Assembly: GCF_015767275.1 (NCBI RefSeq)
Contig: NZ_JADWMY010000017.1
Coordinates: 1-64,000, forward strand
DNA length: 64,000 nucleotides
Direction: 5' to 3'
Source: Herbaspirillum sp. AP02
GTDB taxonomy: Bacteria; Pseudomonadota; Gammaproteobacteria; Burkholderiales; Burkholderiaceae_D
Position 1 is the stretch's first letter. Each line of letters starts with the position of its first letter. This document shows positions 8,670 through 18,410 of this stretch, in pieces. The translations under genes were made by a program, and so were the position numbers. The notes below the pieces were generated by a model. That model was not told the DNA's origin. It saw nothing but the letters and a program-made list of their open reading frames with translations, and did no database searches.

Positions 8670-10949
8670 ATGAACTCACCACACCTTCGCCCTGCCCGGT
8701 CACGCCTGCAGCGCCATCCACTGATGCTGGCCATCCTCTGCGCCTGGAGCAGTACCGCCCTGGCCCAGCAAGCCGACGGCGACAACGCGGGCCTGCCCAC
8801 CGTCGAGGTGCGCGGCAGTGGCTCGGTGGCCGAACGCAAGCAATTGCCGCAGACCAGTTCCAGTGTCACCGCCGACACCGCCGCCGAGAGCATCAACGTC
8901 ACCGACAGTTCCGATGCCTTGAAATACCTGCCCAGCCTGTCGGTGCGCAAGCGCTACATCGGTGATACGCAGTCGCCGCTGGCCACCCGCACCACCGGCG
9001 TGAATGCCAGTGCGCGCAGTCTCATCTATGCCGACGGCATCCTGCTCTCGGCCTTGGTGAACAACAACAACGGCAACGGTTCGCCCCGCTGGTTCATGGT
9101 GGCGCCGGAAGAGATCGCCCGCATCGATGTGATGTATGGCCCCTTCGCTGCCGAGTATCCGGGCAACTCCTACGGTGCCGTCACCGAGATCACCACCCGC
9201 ATGCCGGAGCAGTTCGAGGCCAGTATCAAGGCGCAATATGCGCAGCAGGATTTCAGCCACTACGGCGCCTCCGGCACCTATCGCGCCCAGGAATACAACG
9301 TCGGGCTGGGCGATCGCAGCGGCGCGCTGGCGTGGCGCTTCTCGGTCAATCATCTGGACAGCTATTCGCAGCCGGTGACCTATGTCACCGCCACCAGCGC
9401 GCCGGCCGGCACCAGCGGCGCCGTGCCCACGCAAGACCGCACCGGCAAGAACCTCTACATCCTGGGGGCGTCCGGCCTGACCCACACGGTGCAGGACACG
9501 GCGCACCTGAAGCTCTCCTACGATCTCACGTCCACGCTCACGGCGACCTATACGCTGGGCTTCTGGCAAAACCAGGCCAACGCCAATCCGCAGACCTTCC
9601 TGCGCAATGCTGCCGGGGCGCCCGCGTACACCAGCGGATTTTCCAGCAATGACGTGGACCAGCAACAATGGATGCAGGGACTGGAACTGCGCAGCAAGAC
9701 CGGTGGCCAATGGGATTGGCAACTGGCGGCCTCCACCCTGTCGGCCTCGCGTGACCTGACCCGCACCTCCACCGCGACCTTCCCCGCTGGCCAGAGCGGT
9801 GGCGCCGGCACCATTGCCGATGCCAGCGGCACCGGCTGGAGCACGCTCGATGCCAAGGGCATCTGGCGCCCCGAAGGCAGTGCGCAGGTGATCAGCTTCG
9901 GCGGCCACTACGACCGTTACACCCTTGCCACGCCCACCTGGAACACCAGCAACTGGATCAGCGGCGGCAATGCCGCACTGTTTTCCGATTCGCGTGGCAA
10001 GACCGAGACCTCGGCGCTGTGGGCGCAGGATGTCTGGCGCTTCGCACCGGCCTGGAAAGCCACGCTGGGTGCGCGGTATGAATGGTGGCGTGCCTTCGAT
10101 GGCTACAATTATTCGACCTCGGGCAGCACCGGTTTCGGGTTCAATCAGCCGCAGATCAACCACAGCGGTCTCTCACCCAAGGCCTCGCTGGCCTGGGCCT
10201 TTGCCGACGACTGGCTGGCCACGCTGTCGCTCGGTCGCGCCCTGCGCTTCCCGACCGTGGGTGAGCTTTACCAGAACGTCCAGCAGGGCAGCATCTATCT
10301 GCAGGCCAATCCCAATCTCAAGCCCGAGAAGGTCTGGTCCAGTGAACTGGCCATCGAAAAGCAGCTGCAACAGGGGCTGGGCAAGTGGCGCGTATCGCTA
10401 TTCGAAGAGCGGGTGGCCGATGCCCTGATCTCGCAGACCTCGACCATCGGCAGTGGCGTGGCCTCCTTTACGCAGAACGTCGACCGCACCCGCCAGCGCG
10501 GCATCGAAGCGGCCTTCGAGCGCAACAACCTGCTGCTGCGCGGCTTTTCCCTCAATGGCAGCCTGACCTGGGTCGATGCCCGGATCCTGGAAAACAAGGG
10601 CTACGTCGCCACCACCCCGGGCGCCAGTTCGGTGGGCAAGCGCACGCCCTATGTCCCCGAGTGGCGCGCCACGCTGGTGGCCAGCTACCAGCCTGACGAC
10701 CGCTGGACCTATACGCTGGCCGGGCGTTACAGCGGCCGCGTCTACGCCACGGTGGACAATACCGACATCAACACCCATACCTATCAGGGTTTCGATGGTT
10801 ATACCGTCTTCGATGCCCGGGTGCGGTATCGCTTCGACCAGCACTGGAGCGGGGCCTTGGGGGTGGATAACCTGACCAACCGGGACTATTTCCTGTTCCA
10901 CCCGTTCCCGCAGCGCACGGTCTTTGCCGAGCTCAAGTATGACTTCTGA
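8670..10949 (+). CDS. TonB-dependent receptor
   Basis: A 759-residue outer membrane receptor. The signal peptide ends near ALAQQ (residue 33). A TonB-box-like segment LPTVEVRG follows, then a plug domain with DALKYLPSL, RSLIYADGILL, PEEIARIDVMYGPFAAEYPGNSYGAV, then a beta-barrel with LFHPFPQRTVFAELKYDF at the end. An Asn-rich loop (VNNNNGNGSPRW) lies in the plug. Placement after the PepSY/DUF3649/DUF3325 operon suggests an iron-chelate substrate, but a terminator separates the two, so it is its own transcription unit. It differs clearly from the receptor at 141-2402 in plug motifs. Ligand unknown; the ribosome binding site is weak. Confidence 0.88.
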   Translation: MNSPHLRPARSRLQRHPLMLAILCAWSSTALAQQADGDNAGLPTVEVRGSGSVAERKQLPQTSSSVTADTAAESINVTDSSDALKYLPSLSVRKRYIGDTQSPLATRTTGVNASARSLIYADGILLSALVNNNNGNGSPRWFMVAPEEIARIDVMYGPFAAEYPGNSYGAVTEITTRMPEQFEASIKAQYAQQDFSHYGASGTYRAQEYNVGLGDRSGALAWRFSVNHLDSYSQPVTYVTATSAPAGTSGAVPTQDRTGKNLYILGASGLTHTVQDTAHLKLSYDLTSTLTATYTLGFWQNQANANPQTFLRNAAGAPAYTSGFSSNDVDQQQWMQGLELRSKTGGQWDWQLAASTLSASRDLTRTSTATFPAGQSGGAGTIADASGTGWSTLDAKGIWRPEGSAQVISFGGHYDRYTLATPTWNTSNWISGGNAALFSDSRGKTETSALWAQDVWRFAPAWKATLGARYEWWRAFDGYNYSTSGSTGFGFNQPQINHSGLSPKASLAWAFADDWLATLSLGRALRFPTVGELYQNVQQGSIYLQANPNLKPEKVWSSELAIEKQLQQGLGKWRVSLFEERVADALISQTSTIGSGVASFTQNVDRTRQRGIEAAFERNNLLLRGFSLNGSLTWVDARILENKGYVATTPGASSVGKRTPYVPEWRATLVASYQPDDRWTYTLAGRYSGRVYATVDNTDINTHTYQGFDGYTVFDARVRYRFDQHWSGALGVDNLTNRDYFLFHPFPQRTVFAELKYDF

Positions 10950-11102
10950 GGGGAGGCGTATGGCTGTGTACGGGATCTGCTGCGGGCTAGGGCGGGGCCG
11001 ATGTCTTTATTGGCCGGCTGGCGACCCGGGGGACAGGCTGTCTGGGGAGGGAGCGGGGCCGGCCCAAGGGCTACCGGCCACCGCTTGAGCGGGCTTCGCG
11101 CT

Positions 11103-11291
11103 TCAGTTGCCGCGGGCCTTGTCGATGGTTTCGCGAGCAGCGTCCATCAGGGCGGCCGGTTCGGGGGCATTGGATTCCAGGTAGGAGTTTTCCAGTGTCA
11201 CCGAAAGATTGCTCATCTTCTCCGATAACTCTGCCAATGCCACGCTGAGCTCACACATCAGGGCCGAGATGTTTTTGGGGGACTGCGTCAT
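11103..11291 (-). CDS. Small conserved-looking hypothetical protein (62 aa)
   Basis: A 62-residue, mostly alpha-helical, acidic protein without a signal peptide or membrane segment. Heptad-like spacing of Leu/Met in its first 35 residues (SALMCELSVALAELSEKMS) suggests a short coiled coil. A good ribosome binding site (AAAGGA, 7-8 bases before ATG) supports translation. It stands alone between the TonB receptor and the LysR gene. I do not recognise its family. A perfect palindrome, TGGTACGTACCA, lies about 75 bases upstream at 11364-11375. Confidence 0.6.
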   Translation of the reverse strand: MTQSPKNISALMCELSVALAELSEKMSNLSVTLENSYLESNAPEPAALMDAARETIDKARGN

Positions 11292-11363
11292 GCCGTTTTC
11301 CTTTCAGATGTCGCACCATGACCGCTGTGCAAAACCCGGGGCAGGTTCATCGCGCATGCAGGC

Positions 11364-11375
11364 TGGTACGTACCA
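11364..11375. promoter_or_regulatory. 12-bp perfect palindrome, possible operator
   Basis: TGGTACGTACCA is a perfect palindrome in the short region between the 62-residue gene and the LysR gene. A related CTGGTACGACC occurs at 11421-11431, about five helical turns away. No regulator can be assigned. Confidence 0.35.
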
Positions 11376-11534
11376 ATCGATTACGTCGTGAGCTTCGGCT
11401 ATTCTAAGTCAAGCCGAATGCTGGTACGACCACCGACCTGAATAAAAGTGCGACAAAAGTGCCGGCCAGGTGCAGGCTTGTTGTGCTGCGGACATGGAGT
11501 TTTCTTCAGCGTTGCTACAACGGCATGCGAACGT

Positions 11535-12476
11535 TCAGGCGCCTTGCCCTGCTGAGATGCCAGATGCCGGCTCGCCCCCGGAGTCAGGGGGAGGGGCCTG
11601 CAGCAGCATGATTTCCTCGACGAAACCGGCAAACGCCCTGGCCTTGGCCGTGGCCATGCGCCCGGTGGGAAACACCGCCCATAGCGCGATCTCGGGCAGC
11701 GACCAGTCAGGCAGCAGGCGCTGCACGCTGCCATCGGCCAGTTCGGGCGCGAACATCCAGTCGGAGGCGATGGTTAGCCCGATGCCGGCCAGCACTCCCG
11801 CCCGGATTCCCTCGGCGGCATTGAAGCGTACTCGTCCACTTACCAATACCGACACTTCGCTGCCTTCCCGCGTGAAGGTCCAGACATTGCTCAATTGGCT
11901 GAAGACCAATGTTTCGTGGGCCGACAGGTCGGCCGGTACCCGTGGGGCGTCAATCTGCTTCAGGTAACTGGCACTGGCCAGCACGGAACGCCGGCTGGTG
12001 GCCAGCTTGCGCGCGACCACGCCAGAGTCGGCCAGGCTGCCCATGCGCAGCGAGACGTCGATGCCTTCGGCGATCAGGTCGATGGTGCGGTCGTCCAGAA
12101 TCACATCGACCTCCAGCCCGGGATGGCGTGCCAGGAAATGCGGCAGGTGGGGAATCACGAACAGTCGCGCGAAGGTCGGCGCGGCAGAAATGCGCAGCCG
12201 CCCGAACAGGCCGGCACCGGCGCCCCGGGCGGCCAGTTCGGCTTCGTCGGCTTCCTGGATCGCCAGGCGGGCACGCTCGTAGAAACGCAGTCCGGCTTCG
12301 GTTGGCGTGAGTCCATGGGTGGAGCGCAGCAGCAACTTGACCTGCAGCTTGTCTTCCAGCTGCGCCACGGTCTTGGAGACGGCCGGTTGCCCCACGCCCA
12401 GTACCCGCGCCGCGCCGGAAAAGGATCCAGCCTCCACTACCCGCACAAAACTGGTCATTGCCTGCAAGCGATCCAT
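11535..12476 (-). CDS. LysR family transcriptional regulator
   Basis: A 313-residue LysR regulator. The N-terminal winged helix-turn-helix is clear (MTSFVRVVEAGSFSGAARVL, then VGQPAVSKTVAQLEDKL and LLLRSTHGLTPTEAG). The substrate-binding domain follows from about residue 90 (GRLRISAAPTFARLFVIPHL). The layout fits the CrgA/DmlR-like group. The ATG at 12476 is preferred over the upstream in-frame ATG at 12506 because the family starts with MDRLQAM. It is divergent from a peroxiredoxin gene, which is therefore its likely target. The inducer is unknown. Confidence 0.9.
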   Translation of the reverse strand: MDRLQAMTSFVRVVEAGSFSGAARVLGVGQPAVSKTVAQLEDKLQVKLLLRSTHGLTPTEAGLRFYERARLAIQEADEAELAARGAGAGLFGRLRISAAPTFARLFVIPHLPHFLARHPGLEVDVILDDRTIDLIAEGIDVSLRMGSLADSGVVARKLATSRRSVLASASYLKQIDAPRVPADLSAHETLVFSQLSNVWTFTREGSEVSVLVSGRVRFNAAEGIRAGVLAGIGLTIASDWMFAPELADGSVQRLLPDWSLPEIALWAVFPTGRMATAKARAFAGFVEEIMLLQAPPPDSGGEPASGISAGQGA

Positions 12477-12637
12477 ATGCCACCCATTCCTGTTTGGAAT
12501 GAGCATTATAGCCGGCAGCTATCTGCCATTCCTGTCGATGGGGGAACAGAATGCATTCCATCGGCTGGCGCACAAACCACCGGTCGCCACACTGCAAGAC
12601 CCACTCAACCCCAGCAACAGGAAACAGGAGCTTCATC

Positions 12638-13303
12638 ATGACTTTGCAAGACCGACTCGACGCATTCAAGGCTGACTTCGTGGCCGGCAAGCCGCCCTAT
12701 AACGTGCCGCCCGCCGTGATCGCCACCATGCAGCGCGCCACCGACGAACTGATCGCCTCGGGCGCGGCGCAACGCGCGCTCAAGGCCGGTGACCGCGCAC
12801 CCGATTTCGTCCTGCCCGACCCCGAGGGCAAGCCGGTGTCGTCCACCGAACTGCTGGCCAGGGGGCCGCTGGTGCTGAGCTTCTACCGCGGCGTCTGGTG
12901 CCCCTACTGCAACATGGAGTTGCAGGCGCTGCAGGAGGCACTGCCGGCCATGCGCGAACTGGGTGCCAGCCTGGTGGCGATCTCGCCGCAGTTGCCGGCC
13001 AACAGCCGCAAGGCAGTGCGTCAGAATGCGCTGGAATTCCCCATCCTGTCGGATAGCCACAATGAAGTGGCGGCCGCCTTCGGCCTGCGCTTCACCTTGC
13101 CTGACTACCTGGTGCAGCTCTATCAGTCGCTCAAGAACGACCTGCCGGCCTTCAATGGCGACCCGGGCTGGACCCTGCCGATGCCGGCGCGCTATGTGAT
13201 TGGTCGCGATGGGGTCATCGTCTACGCCGAAGTCAATCCCGACTACACGCGTCGCCCCGATCCCGCCGACATGCTGCCGGCCATTCGCCAGGCTGCTCTC
13301 TGA
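12638..13303 (+). CDS. Peroxiredoxin-like AhpC/TSA family protein
   Basis: A 221-residue thioredoxin-fold protein predicted to reduce peroxides in the cytoplasm. The core begins AGDRAPDFVLPDPEGKPV, and the active-site motif is FYRGVWCPYCNMEL, with a CxxC pair near residue 90. This places it with the peroxiredoxin-like (PRX-like2/AhpC-TSA) proteins. There is an N-terminal helical extension of about 45 residues and no signal peptide. The start at 12638 has AGGAG before it. It is divergent from a LysR regulator, which suggests induced expression. Confidence 0.88.
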   Translation: MTLQDRLDAFKADFVAGKPPYNVPPAVIATMQRATDELIASGAAQRALKAGDRAPDFVLPDPEGKPVSSTELLARGPLVLSFYRGVWCPYCNMELQALQEALPAMRELGASLVAISPQLPANSRKAVRQNALEFPILSDSHNEVAAAFGLRFTLPDYLVQLYQSLKNDLPAFNGDPGWTLPMPARYVIGRDGVIVYAEVNPDYTRRPDPADMLPAIRQAAL

Positions 13304-13316
13304 GCTGAGGACAGTG

Positions 13317-14633
13317 TCAGTGCCGGGCCAGCACGACCAGGCCCGGCACCGCTTGCTGCATTTCCACGCGCAGGCTTTCTTCGCGGATCAGCAGCGGCTG
13401 CAGGCCGGCAGTGCGCAGGCAGCCTTCGAGGTAGGCGCGCTGGTGGCGGAAGCGACCACTGGCGTGGAGATGGTAGGGCGCGGCCTGTTCGCTGTCGGCC
13501 AGTTCCACGGTGAGGAACAGGTGTCCGCCCTGGCGCAGCGATTGCGCGGCGGCGCTGAAGAAAGCGTCCAGCTGACCGCAGTAGATCAGCACATCGCACG
13601 CCACGACGAGGTCGTAGTGTCGTGCATGCGCGTTCATCCATTCGCTCACTTCTGCCTGTGCCAGATGGGCATAGTTGTGATGCCGGGCGGCGTGGCCCAG
13701 CATGTTGGGCGACAGGTCTATCCCTTCCAGCCGGCCCGCATAGGGCGCCAGTACCGGTGCGCACAGGCCCGTGCCACAGCCGGCGTCCAGTACGTCGAGC
13801 GCTGCCTGCGGTGGTGGCAGCTCGGCCTGCAATACCGTGGCCAATACCTGCGGGCCACGATATTCCAGATGCGATACGAGGTTGCTGTCGAAGTGATCGG
13901 CATAGTCATCGAAGCGACGCACGATGTAGTCACGCGGCACCGTCTCGCTGGGCAGGCCGGCATAGGCCGCATGCATGTGGGTGGCGATGGGATGGCCGGG
14001 TTCTTCCAGCAGCCACTGGCGGCAGACCTCGGCCGCCTGCTGCGGCTGCCCGAGGAAGTAGTGGGAAATGGCCAGCAGCTCGTGAGACTTGCCTTCATGC
14101 GGTGGCAAGACATAGGCCATGCACTGGTAGCGCGAACTGAGCATGCGCTCCCCGGCCTGGCCGTACAGTTCTGCCAGCTGGTGCATGGCGGGCGCCAGTT
14201 GCGGATCGTTGGCCAGGGCCCGTTCACAGGCGCCGATGGCCTCCTCGTTCTTGCCCTGGGCGCGCAGGGCGGCACCCAGGTTGTTCCATAGCTGCGCGTT
14301 GTCCGGACGCAGGGCGAGGGCGTCGTCGTAGGACCTTGCCGCCGCTGCGAACTGCTGGCAGGCGAACAGCACATTGCCCAGGTCGTTGCACCAGTCGGCA
14401 TCGGGCGCTGCCAGGTCGGCGGCCTGATGCATCAGGGCCAGGCCTTCATCATGCTGGCCGCGCTGGTGCAGCAATACCCCCAGGTAGTGCAGTGCCGCCG
14501 CGTGGTGTTCGTCGAGCTCCAGCAGCAGGCGATAGTCGTCTTCGGCATCGTCCAGGCGGCCGGCGGCGTGATGGGCGAATGCGGACGTGAAGCTTTGTTC
14601 GACCATGTCTTGCAGTGCGTTTGAATGTGCCAT
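13317..14633 (-). CDS. TPR protein with SAM-dependent methyltransferase domain
   Basis: A 438-residue two-domain protein. Residues about 10-200 form tetratricopeptide repeats (HHAAGRLDDAEDDYRLLLEL, WNNLGAALRAQGKNEEAIGA). Residues about 240-438 are a class I methyltransferase with the SAM-binding motif VLDAGCGTGLCAPVL near residue 280 and LVVACDVLIYCG. The substrate is unknown; the TPR part probably binds a partner protein. It starts 12 bases after the chemoreceptor stop, and its stop is 13 bases from the convergent peroxiredoxin gene. It is the last gene of the leftward run that starts with the bufferin operon, so co-expression with metal stress is possible but unproven. Confidence 0.85.
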   Translation of the reverse strand: MAHSNALQDMVEQSFTSAFAHHAAGRLDDAEDDYRLLLELDEHHAAALHYLGVLLHQRGQHDEGLALMHQAADLAAPDADWCNDLGNVLFACQQFAAAARSYDDALALRPDNAQLWNNLGAALRAQGKNEEAIGACERALANDPQLAPAMHQLAELYGQAGERMLSSRYQCMAYVLPPHEGKSHELLAISHYFLGQPQQAAEVCRQWLLEEPGHPIATHMHAAYAGLPSETVPRDYIVRRFDDYADHFDSNLVSHLEYRGPQVLATVLQAELPPPQAALDVLDAGCGTGLCAPVLAPYAGRLEGIDLSPNMLGHAARHHNYAHLAQAEVSEWMNAHARHYDLVVACDVLIYCGQLDAFFSAAAQSLRQGGHLFLTVELADSEQAAPYHLHASGRFRHQRAYLEGCLRTAGLQPLLIREESLRVEMQQAVPGLVVLARH

Positions 14634-14645
14634 GTGGGGGGCTCT

Positions 14646-16274
14646 TTATCGGGATAGCAGGATCGGGGTCGGGCCGGCATTGGCGGAGCTGCCGTGCGGC
14701 AGCGGATCGGCGTCTACGGTCGGTGAGGCCAGCGTGAAGGCGGCCACCGATTTGGTCAGGGCGACCGCCTGGGCAGTCAGGGCGTGGGCCGCCGCTGAGG
14801 TCTGTTCCACCAGTGCGGCGTTCTGTTGAGTGGCCCGGTCCATGTCCGCCAGGGTGAGGCTGACCTGATCGATGCCTTCGGCCTGTTCGCGGGTCGCGGT
14901 GGCGATGTCATGGACGGTGCTCATGACGTGACCAAACGACACCACGATCTGTCCGATGGCCTGGTCGGCCTGCCTGACCTGATCGGCCGCCTGGCTCACC
15001 GAGCCGATCGAGTCGGCAATCAGTTCCTTGACTTCGCGCGCCGCTTCGGCGCTGCGCAGCGCCAATGAGCGTACTTCCGCGGCAACCACCGCGAAGCCGC
15101 GCCCCTGGCTGCCGGCGCGGGCTGCTTCGACCGCCGCGTTCAGGGCCAGGATGTTGGTCTGGAAGGCGATGCCATCGATCACGCTGACAATGTCTGAAAT
15201 GCGTCCTGCGCTGGCGGTGACCTGGGCCATGGCGCCGGCGATGCCGCCCATGACCTGGCCACCACGCTGGGCGTCGTGGGCGGCGGTAGCGGCCAGGGCG
15301 TTGGTGCGTTCGGCGTTCTGGGCGTTGTTGCCGACGGCTGCCGACAACTGCCGCAGCGTGGCGGCAGTCTTTTCCAGCGCAGTGGCCTGTGCTTCGGTGC
15401 GTTGCGCCAGTTCACCATTGCCTTGCGCGATGTCGCGCGCGCCCTGATGCACATCACGGGTGGCATCGCGGATGTTGACGACGGTGGCGCCGAGTCCCTG
15501 TTGCATGCGTGCCAGCGCCGCCAGCAGCACGCCGATCTCGTTGCGGGAGATGCCCTGTACCGGATGGCCGAGATTGCCGTCGGCGATGCGGTCGAAATGC
15601 TGTGCAGCCTGCCTCAGCGGCTTGAGCACCAGTCGCCCGAACAGCCACCAGCACAGGCCGGCGAGCAACAACGAGCAAGCCAGCATCGCGACGGCCAGGT
15701 AGGTGGTCGTTGCGATACGTCGCTCGGCGGCCAGGCGCAGATCGTCACGCACGGTTTCGGCCTGGGCGATCACCTCGCGCAGGGTGGCGGCAAATTCACG
15801 GTCGGCGGCTTCCGCACTGACGGTCGCAGCCGCATAGTCGTCCAGCGAGACGTCATAGAGCGCGACCTCGCGCAGGCCGAGGACCTTGGTATAGGCCTCG
15901 TAGGCCTGGTTCACGCGGACGACCTGGGCGTCGGCCATCGCCTCGGCCGGCAGTGTCTTGCGGTAGCCCTCGAAGGCCTTGCGGGCCGCCTGCAAGGCGG
16001 CCGAGGCACGCCGGGTGTAGTCGTTGGACTTGATCTGGTCGTCCTTGACCAGATTGATGTAGGCGTTGTCCATGTTGATCAGGGTCGACAGGAACAGCCG
16101 CTCGGTATCGTGCAGGGGCTGGATGCGCTGGTCCGACAGCACGATCAGGGCGGTGGTGGCCTGGGCCGCCGCCCGTGCGCCTTGCCAGGCGATGCCCACT
16201 GCGATCCACAAGGCCAGGGAGAAAATACCCACCACCAGCAGCAATGCGCTGCGTAAGCTCAGTCTTGCCAGCAT
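14646..16274 (-). CDS. Methyl-accepting chemotaxis protein (4HB type)
   Basis: A 542-residue inner membrane chemoreceptor. TM1 is at about residues 8-30 (ALLLVVGIFSLALWIAVGIAW). A helical periplasmic domain, likely the four-helix bundle type, extends to about 190, followed by TM2 (TYLAVAMLACSLLLAGLCWW), a HAMP domain and the signalling helices with the conserved hairpin tip ([20 protein letters not shown]). No C-terminal CheR-binding pentapeptide is present (it ends PILLSR). It lies 18 bases downstream of the DoxX gene of the bufferin operon and 12 bases before the TPR-methyltransferase, with AGGAG before its ATG. The ligand is unknown; context hints at copper or another metal stress. Confidence 0.92.
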   Translation of the reverse strand: MLARLSLRSALLLVVGIFSLALWIAVGIAWQGARAAAQATTALIVLSDQRIQPLHDTERLFLSTLINMDNAYINLVKDDQIKSNDYTRRASAALQAARKAFEGYRKTLPAEAMADAQVVRVNQAYEAYTKVLGLREVALYDVSLDDYAAATVSAEAADREFAATLREVIAQAETVRDDLRLAAERRIATTTYLAVAMLACSLLLAGLCWWLFGRLVLKPLRQAAQHFDRIADGNLGHPVQGISRNEIGVLLAALARMQQGLGATVVNIRDATRDVHQGARDIAQGNGELAQRTEAQATALEKTAATLRQLSAAVGNNAQNAERTNALAATAAHDAQRGGQVMGGIAGAMAQVTASAGRISDIVSVIDGIAFQTNILALNAAVEAARAGSQGRGFAVVAAEVRSLALRSAEAAREVKELIADSIGSVSQAADQVRQADQAIGQIVVSFGHVMSTVHDIATATREQAEGIDQVSLTLADMDRATQQNAALVEQTSAAAHALTAQAVALTKSVAAFTLASPTVDADPLPHGSSANAGPTPILLSR

Positions 16275-16292
16275 GTTCGGCTCCTGCGCTGT

Positions 16293-16769
16293 TCAACGCA
16301 GACCGAGGCGATGGTCCAGCGACCAGGTGCCGCCACCGCGTGCCACCAGCAGCAGGAGCAGGCCAGCCCAGGACAGGTGCGTCGGCCAGGCATCCGGATA
16401 GACAAAGATCTCGATGACCGCCGTCATGCCCAGCAGGGCCAGCGCGGCGCCGCGCGTGAACAGGCCCAGCACCAGCAGCAGCGGGAACAGGTGTTCCGCA
16501 TAGGCAGCCAGGTGTGCAGCGAGATCGGGCGGCACCAGCGGCAGCCGGTATTCCTCCTGGAACAGGACGTAGGTGCTGTCCTTGATGGTCAGCCAGCCGC
16601 TGACCTTGGTGCGGCCGGAGAGAAAGAAGATCGCCGCGATCGCCACCCGTGCCACCAGGGCCAGCAGGGTGTCGCTGATGAGACCCTGGGCGAGTCCTGC
16701 GGCGCGGTTCCAGAGCGTGGGGCGGACTTGGTCGACCGTGGTGGCCGGCAGGGCGGTGCGATGTTGCAT
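16293..16769 (-). CDS. DoxX family membrane protein of the bufferin operon
   Basis: A 158-residue DoxX-type inner membrane protein with four hydrophobic segments ([72 protein letters not shown]). The ATG at 16769 has CGGAGAA before it and is preferred to a TTG at 16784. It follows bufC by 11 bases. DoxX proteins regularly close bufferin/gig operons (known from MNIO-type clusters, for example gigT in Cupriavidus). Its role is probably in membrane redox or handling of the product; the exact reaction is not known. Confidence 0.88.
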   Translation of the reverse strand: MQHRTALPATTVDQVRPTLWNRAAGLAQGLISDTLLALVARVAIAAIFFLSGRTKVSGWLTIKDSTYVLFQEEYRLPLVPPDLAAHLAAYAEHLFPLLLVLGLFTRGAALALLGMTAVIEIFVYPDAWPTHLSWAGLLLLLVARGGGTWSLDHRLGLR

Positions 16770-16780
16770 GGTGTTCTCCG

Positions 16781-17551
16781 TCAATTGAAGGTGAATGCGG
16801 TAAAGGCGCCGGCCAGCAGCAGCCGGCCCAGCAGGGCGGCGACATCCAGATCAGGTTCCTGCGTCAGGGCCAGCGCGGCAGCCTGGGTGACGGGCTGGCC
16901 ATCGCGGCAGGCGTCCAGGAAGCGGCATGCCCCGTGGCTGATTGCCTGCCATTGCACCTCGGCCTGCGGCCGGGTGAAGAGTGCGGCTTCGCCGTGCCAG
17001 TCGATATCACCCGGATCGATCGCGGGGTCGGTGCGATTGGCCGACCAGATGGTGGTGACCGGATGCTGCGCATCGTGGTGCCAGCGCGTGGCGGCATGCG
17101 GCACCAGGCACACGTCCTGGCCCGCCACCAGCGCGCTTTGCAGGGCGGTGCTCTCCACCATGGGCTGGTCGGCTGCCAGGTGGGCTTCGGTCCAGCAGCG
17201 GTCCAGCATGGCCACGCCGGGCAGGTAGGGCAGTCCATCGGCGGCGGGCAGGGCCGCCAGGAAGGCGGCAAAGCCTTCGCCATAGGCGATCAGGCTGGCC
17301 TGCCGGGGTAGGTGGTCGCGGGCATAGGCCAACGCGGCGGCGTGCATCCAGTCGCTGCCGACCAGCCGCTGCACGGCCGGGTAGTTGGCCGCCAGGGCGT
17401 CCACGCAGCCCTTGAAGACGGTATTGCGGTAGACCGCGAAGGCCGGCTGGCGCAGCAGGGCGGCGACGGTGGCGTCGTCGCAGCGGTCCTCCAGGAGGGC
17501 TTGCAGGAAGGCCGGGTAGTAGTGGACCTCGTCCATGGTGAGCTCGCTCAT
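16781..17551 (-). CDS. bufC: BufC/HvfC-type DUF2063 protein (MNIO partner)
   Basis: A 256-residue cytoplasmic protein of the HvfC/BufC family, formerly DUF2063. The N-terminal domain shows the family pattern ([41 protein letters not shown]). These proteins are partners of MNIO (DUF692) enzymes and are thought to bring the precursor peptide to the enzyme. Its ATG overlaps the bufB stop by four bases (ATGA), so the two are translationally coupled. The C-terminal half is less conserved. The symbol follows bufferin nomenclature and is by family and context. Confidence 0.88.
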   Translation of the reverse strand: MSELTMDEVHYYPAFLQALLEDRCDDATVAALLRQPAFAVYRNTVFKGCVDALAANYPAVQRLVGSDWMHAAALAYARDHLPRQASLIAYGEGFAAFLAALPAADGLPYLPGVAMLDRCWTEAHLAADQPMVESTALQSALVAGQDVCLVPHAATRWHHDAQHPVTTIWSANRTDPAIDPGDIDWHGEAALFTRPQAEVQWQAISHGACRFLDACRDGQPVTQAAALALTQEPDLDVAALLGRLLLAGAFTAFTFN

Positions 17552-18399
17552 GCCGCCTGCTCCTGGTCTGCCTGTGCAACGCTGGCCAGCAGATCGGCGG
17601 CCATGGCGCGCTCTTGCAGCAACTGCTCGAAGGCCGGCACATTGCCGTCGCGTTCGATCAGGGTGGGGCGCGGGCCGATGCGCGTGATCAGGTGCTGGTA
17701 CAACGCCCAGACCACCGGCGCCACCGGCGCGTCGTGCGAGTCCACCAGCAGCCCGGGCAGGCTGGCATCGGCACTATGGCCGGCGAGGTGGATTTCATGG
17801 ATATCGACTGCGGGCAGTTGGTCCAGGTAGGCGCGGGCATCGATGCCCAGGTTGCAGGCGCTGACATGGACGTTGTTGACATCGATCAGCAGGGCGCAAC
17901 CGGTACGGCGGACCAGTTCCTGCAGGAATTCCGGCTCGCTCCAGGCGTGCTGTTCCATGTGCAGGTAATGTGAAGGATTCTCCAGGGCGATGCGGCGCTT
18001 GAGCGCATCCTGCGTGCGGTTGATGTTGGCCGCCACGCGTGCCAGCGTGGTGCTGGTGCGGGGCACCGGCAGCAGGTCGGGCAGATAGTGACCGGCGATG
18101 CGCGACCAGGCCAGATGCTCCGAGACCAGCACCGGTTCCACCCGGTCGATCAGTTGCGCCAGTCGGCGCAGGTGATCGGGGTCGGGCGCATCGGGACCGG
18201 CCAGCGACAAGGACACACCATGCAAGGCCAGGGGATGGCGTTCGCGGATGGCCTGCAGCCAGGCCAGGCGGGGGCCGCCGTCCATCAGGTAGTTCTCCGG
18301 ATGGACTTCGAACCACAGGCCTGCCTGCCCGCAGGCCAGCGCCGCATCGAAATGCTGGGGCTTCAGACCGAGTCCGGCCGAGATGGTGTGTGTGGTCAT
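17548..18399 (-). CDS. bufB: MNIO (DUF692) family multinuclear iron oxidative enzyme
   Basis: A 283-residue TIM-barrel enzyme of the MNIO family. The metal-ligand motifs are visible in order: WFEVHPENY, LHGVSL, LVSEHLAW, ALENPSHYL, LLIDVNNVHVSACN, HEIHLAGH, LVDSHD and LIERDGN. Family members use two or three iron ions and oxygen to modify cysteines in precursor peptides; in bufferins the cysteines become 5-thiooxazoles (established for related systems). The substrate here should be the four-Cys peptide encoded 11 bases upstream. It overlaps bufC by four bases. Confidence in the family is very high; the modification in this organism is inferred. Confidence 0.93.
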   Translation of the reverse strand: MTTHTISAGLGLKPQHFDAALACGQAGLWFEVHPENYLMDGGPRLAWLQAIRERHPLALHGVSLSLAGPDAPDPDHLRRLAQLIDRVEPVLVSEHLAWSRIAGHYLPDLLPVPRTSTTLARVAANINRTQDALKRRIALENPSHYLHMEQHAWSEPEFLQELVRRTGCALLIDVNNVHVSACNLGIDARAYLDQLPAVDIHEIHLAGHSADASLPGLLVDSHDAPVAPVVWALYQHLITRIGPRPTLIERDGNVPAFEQLLQERAMAADLLASVAQADQEQAA

Positions 18400-18410
18400 G
18401 ACCGCCTCGC

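Noticed and set aside
8700-10163. 487-codon minus-strand frame opposite the second TonB receptor
   Set aside because: Shadow frame; the receptor on the plus strand has signal peptide, plug and barrel motifs.
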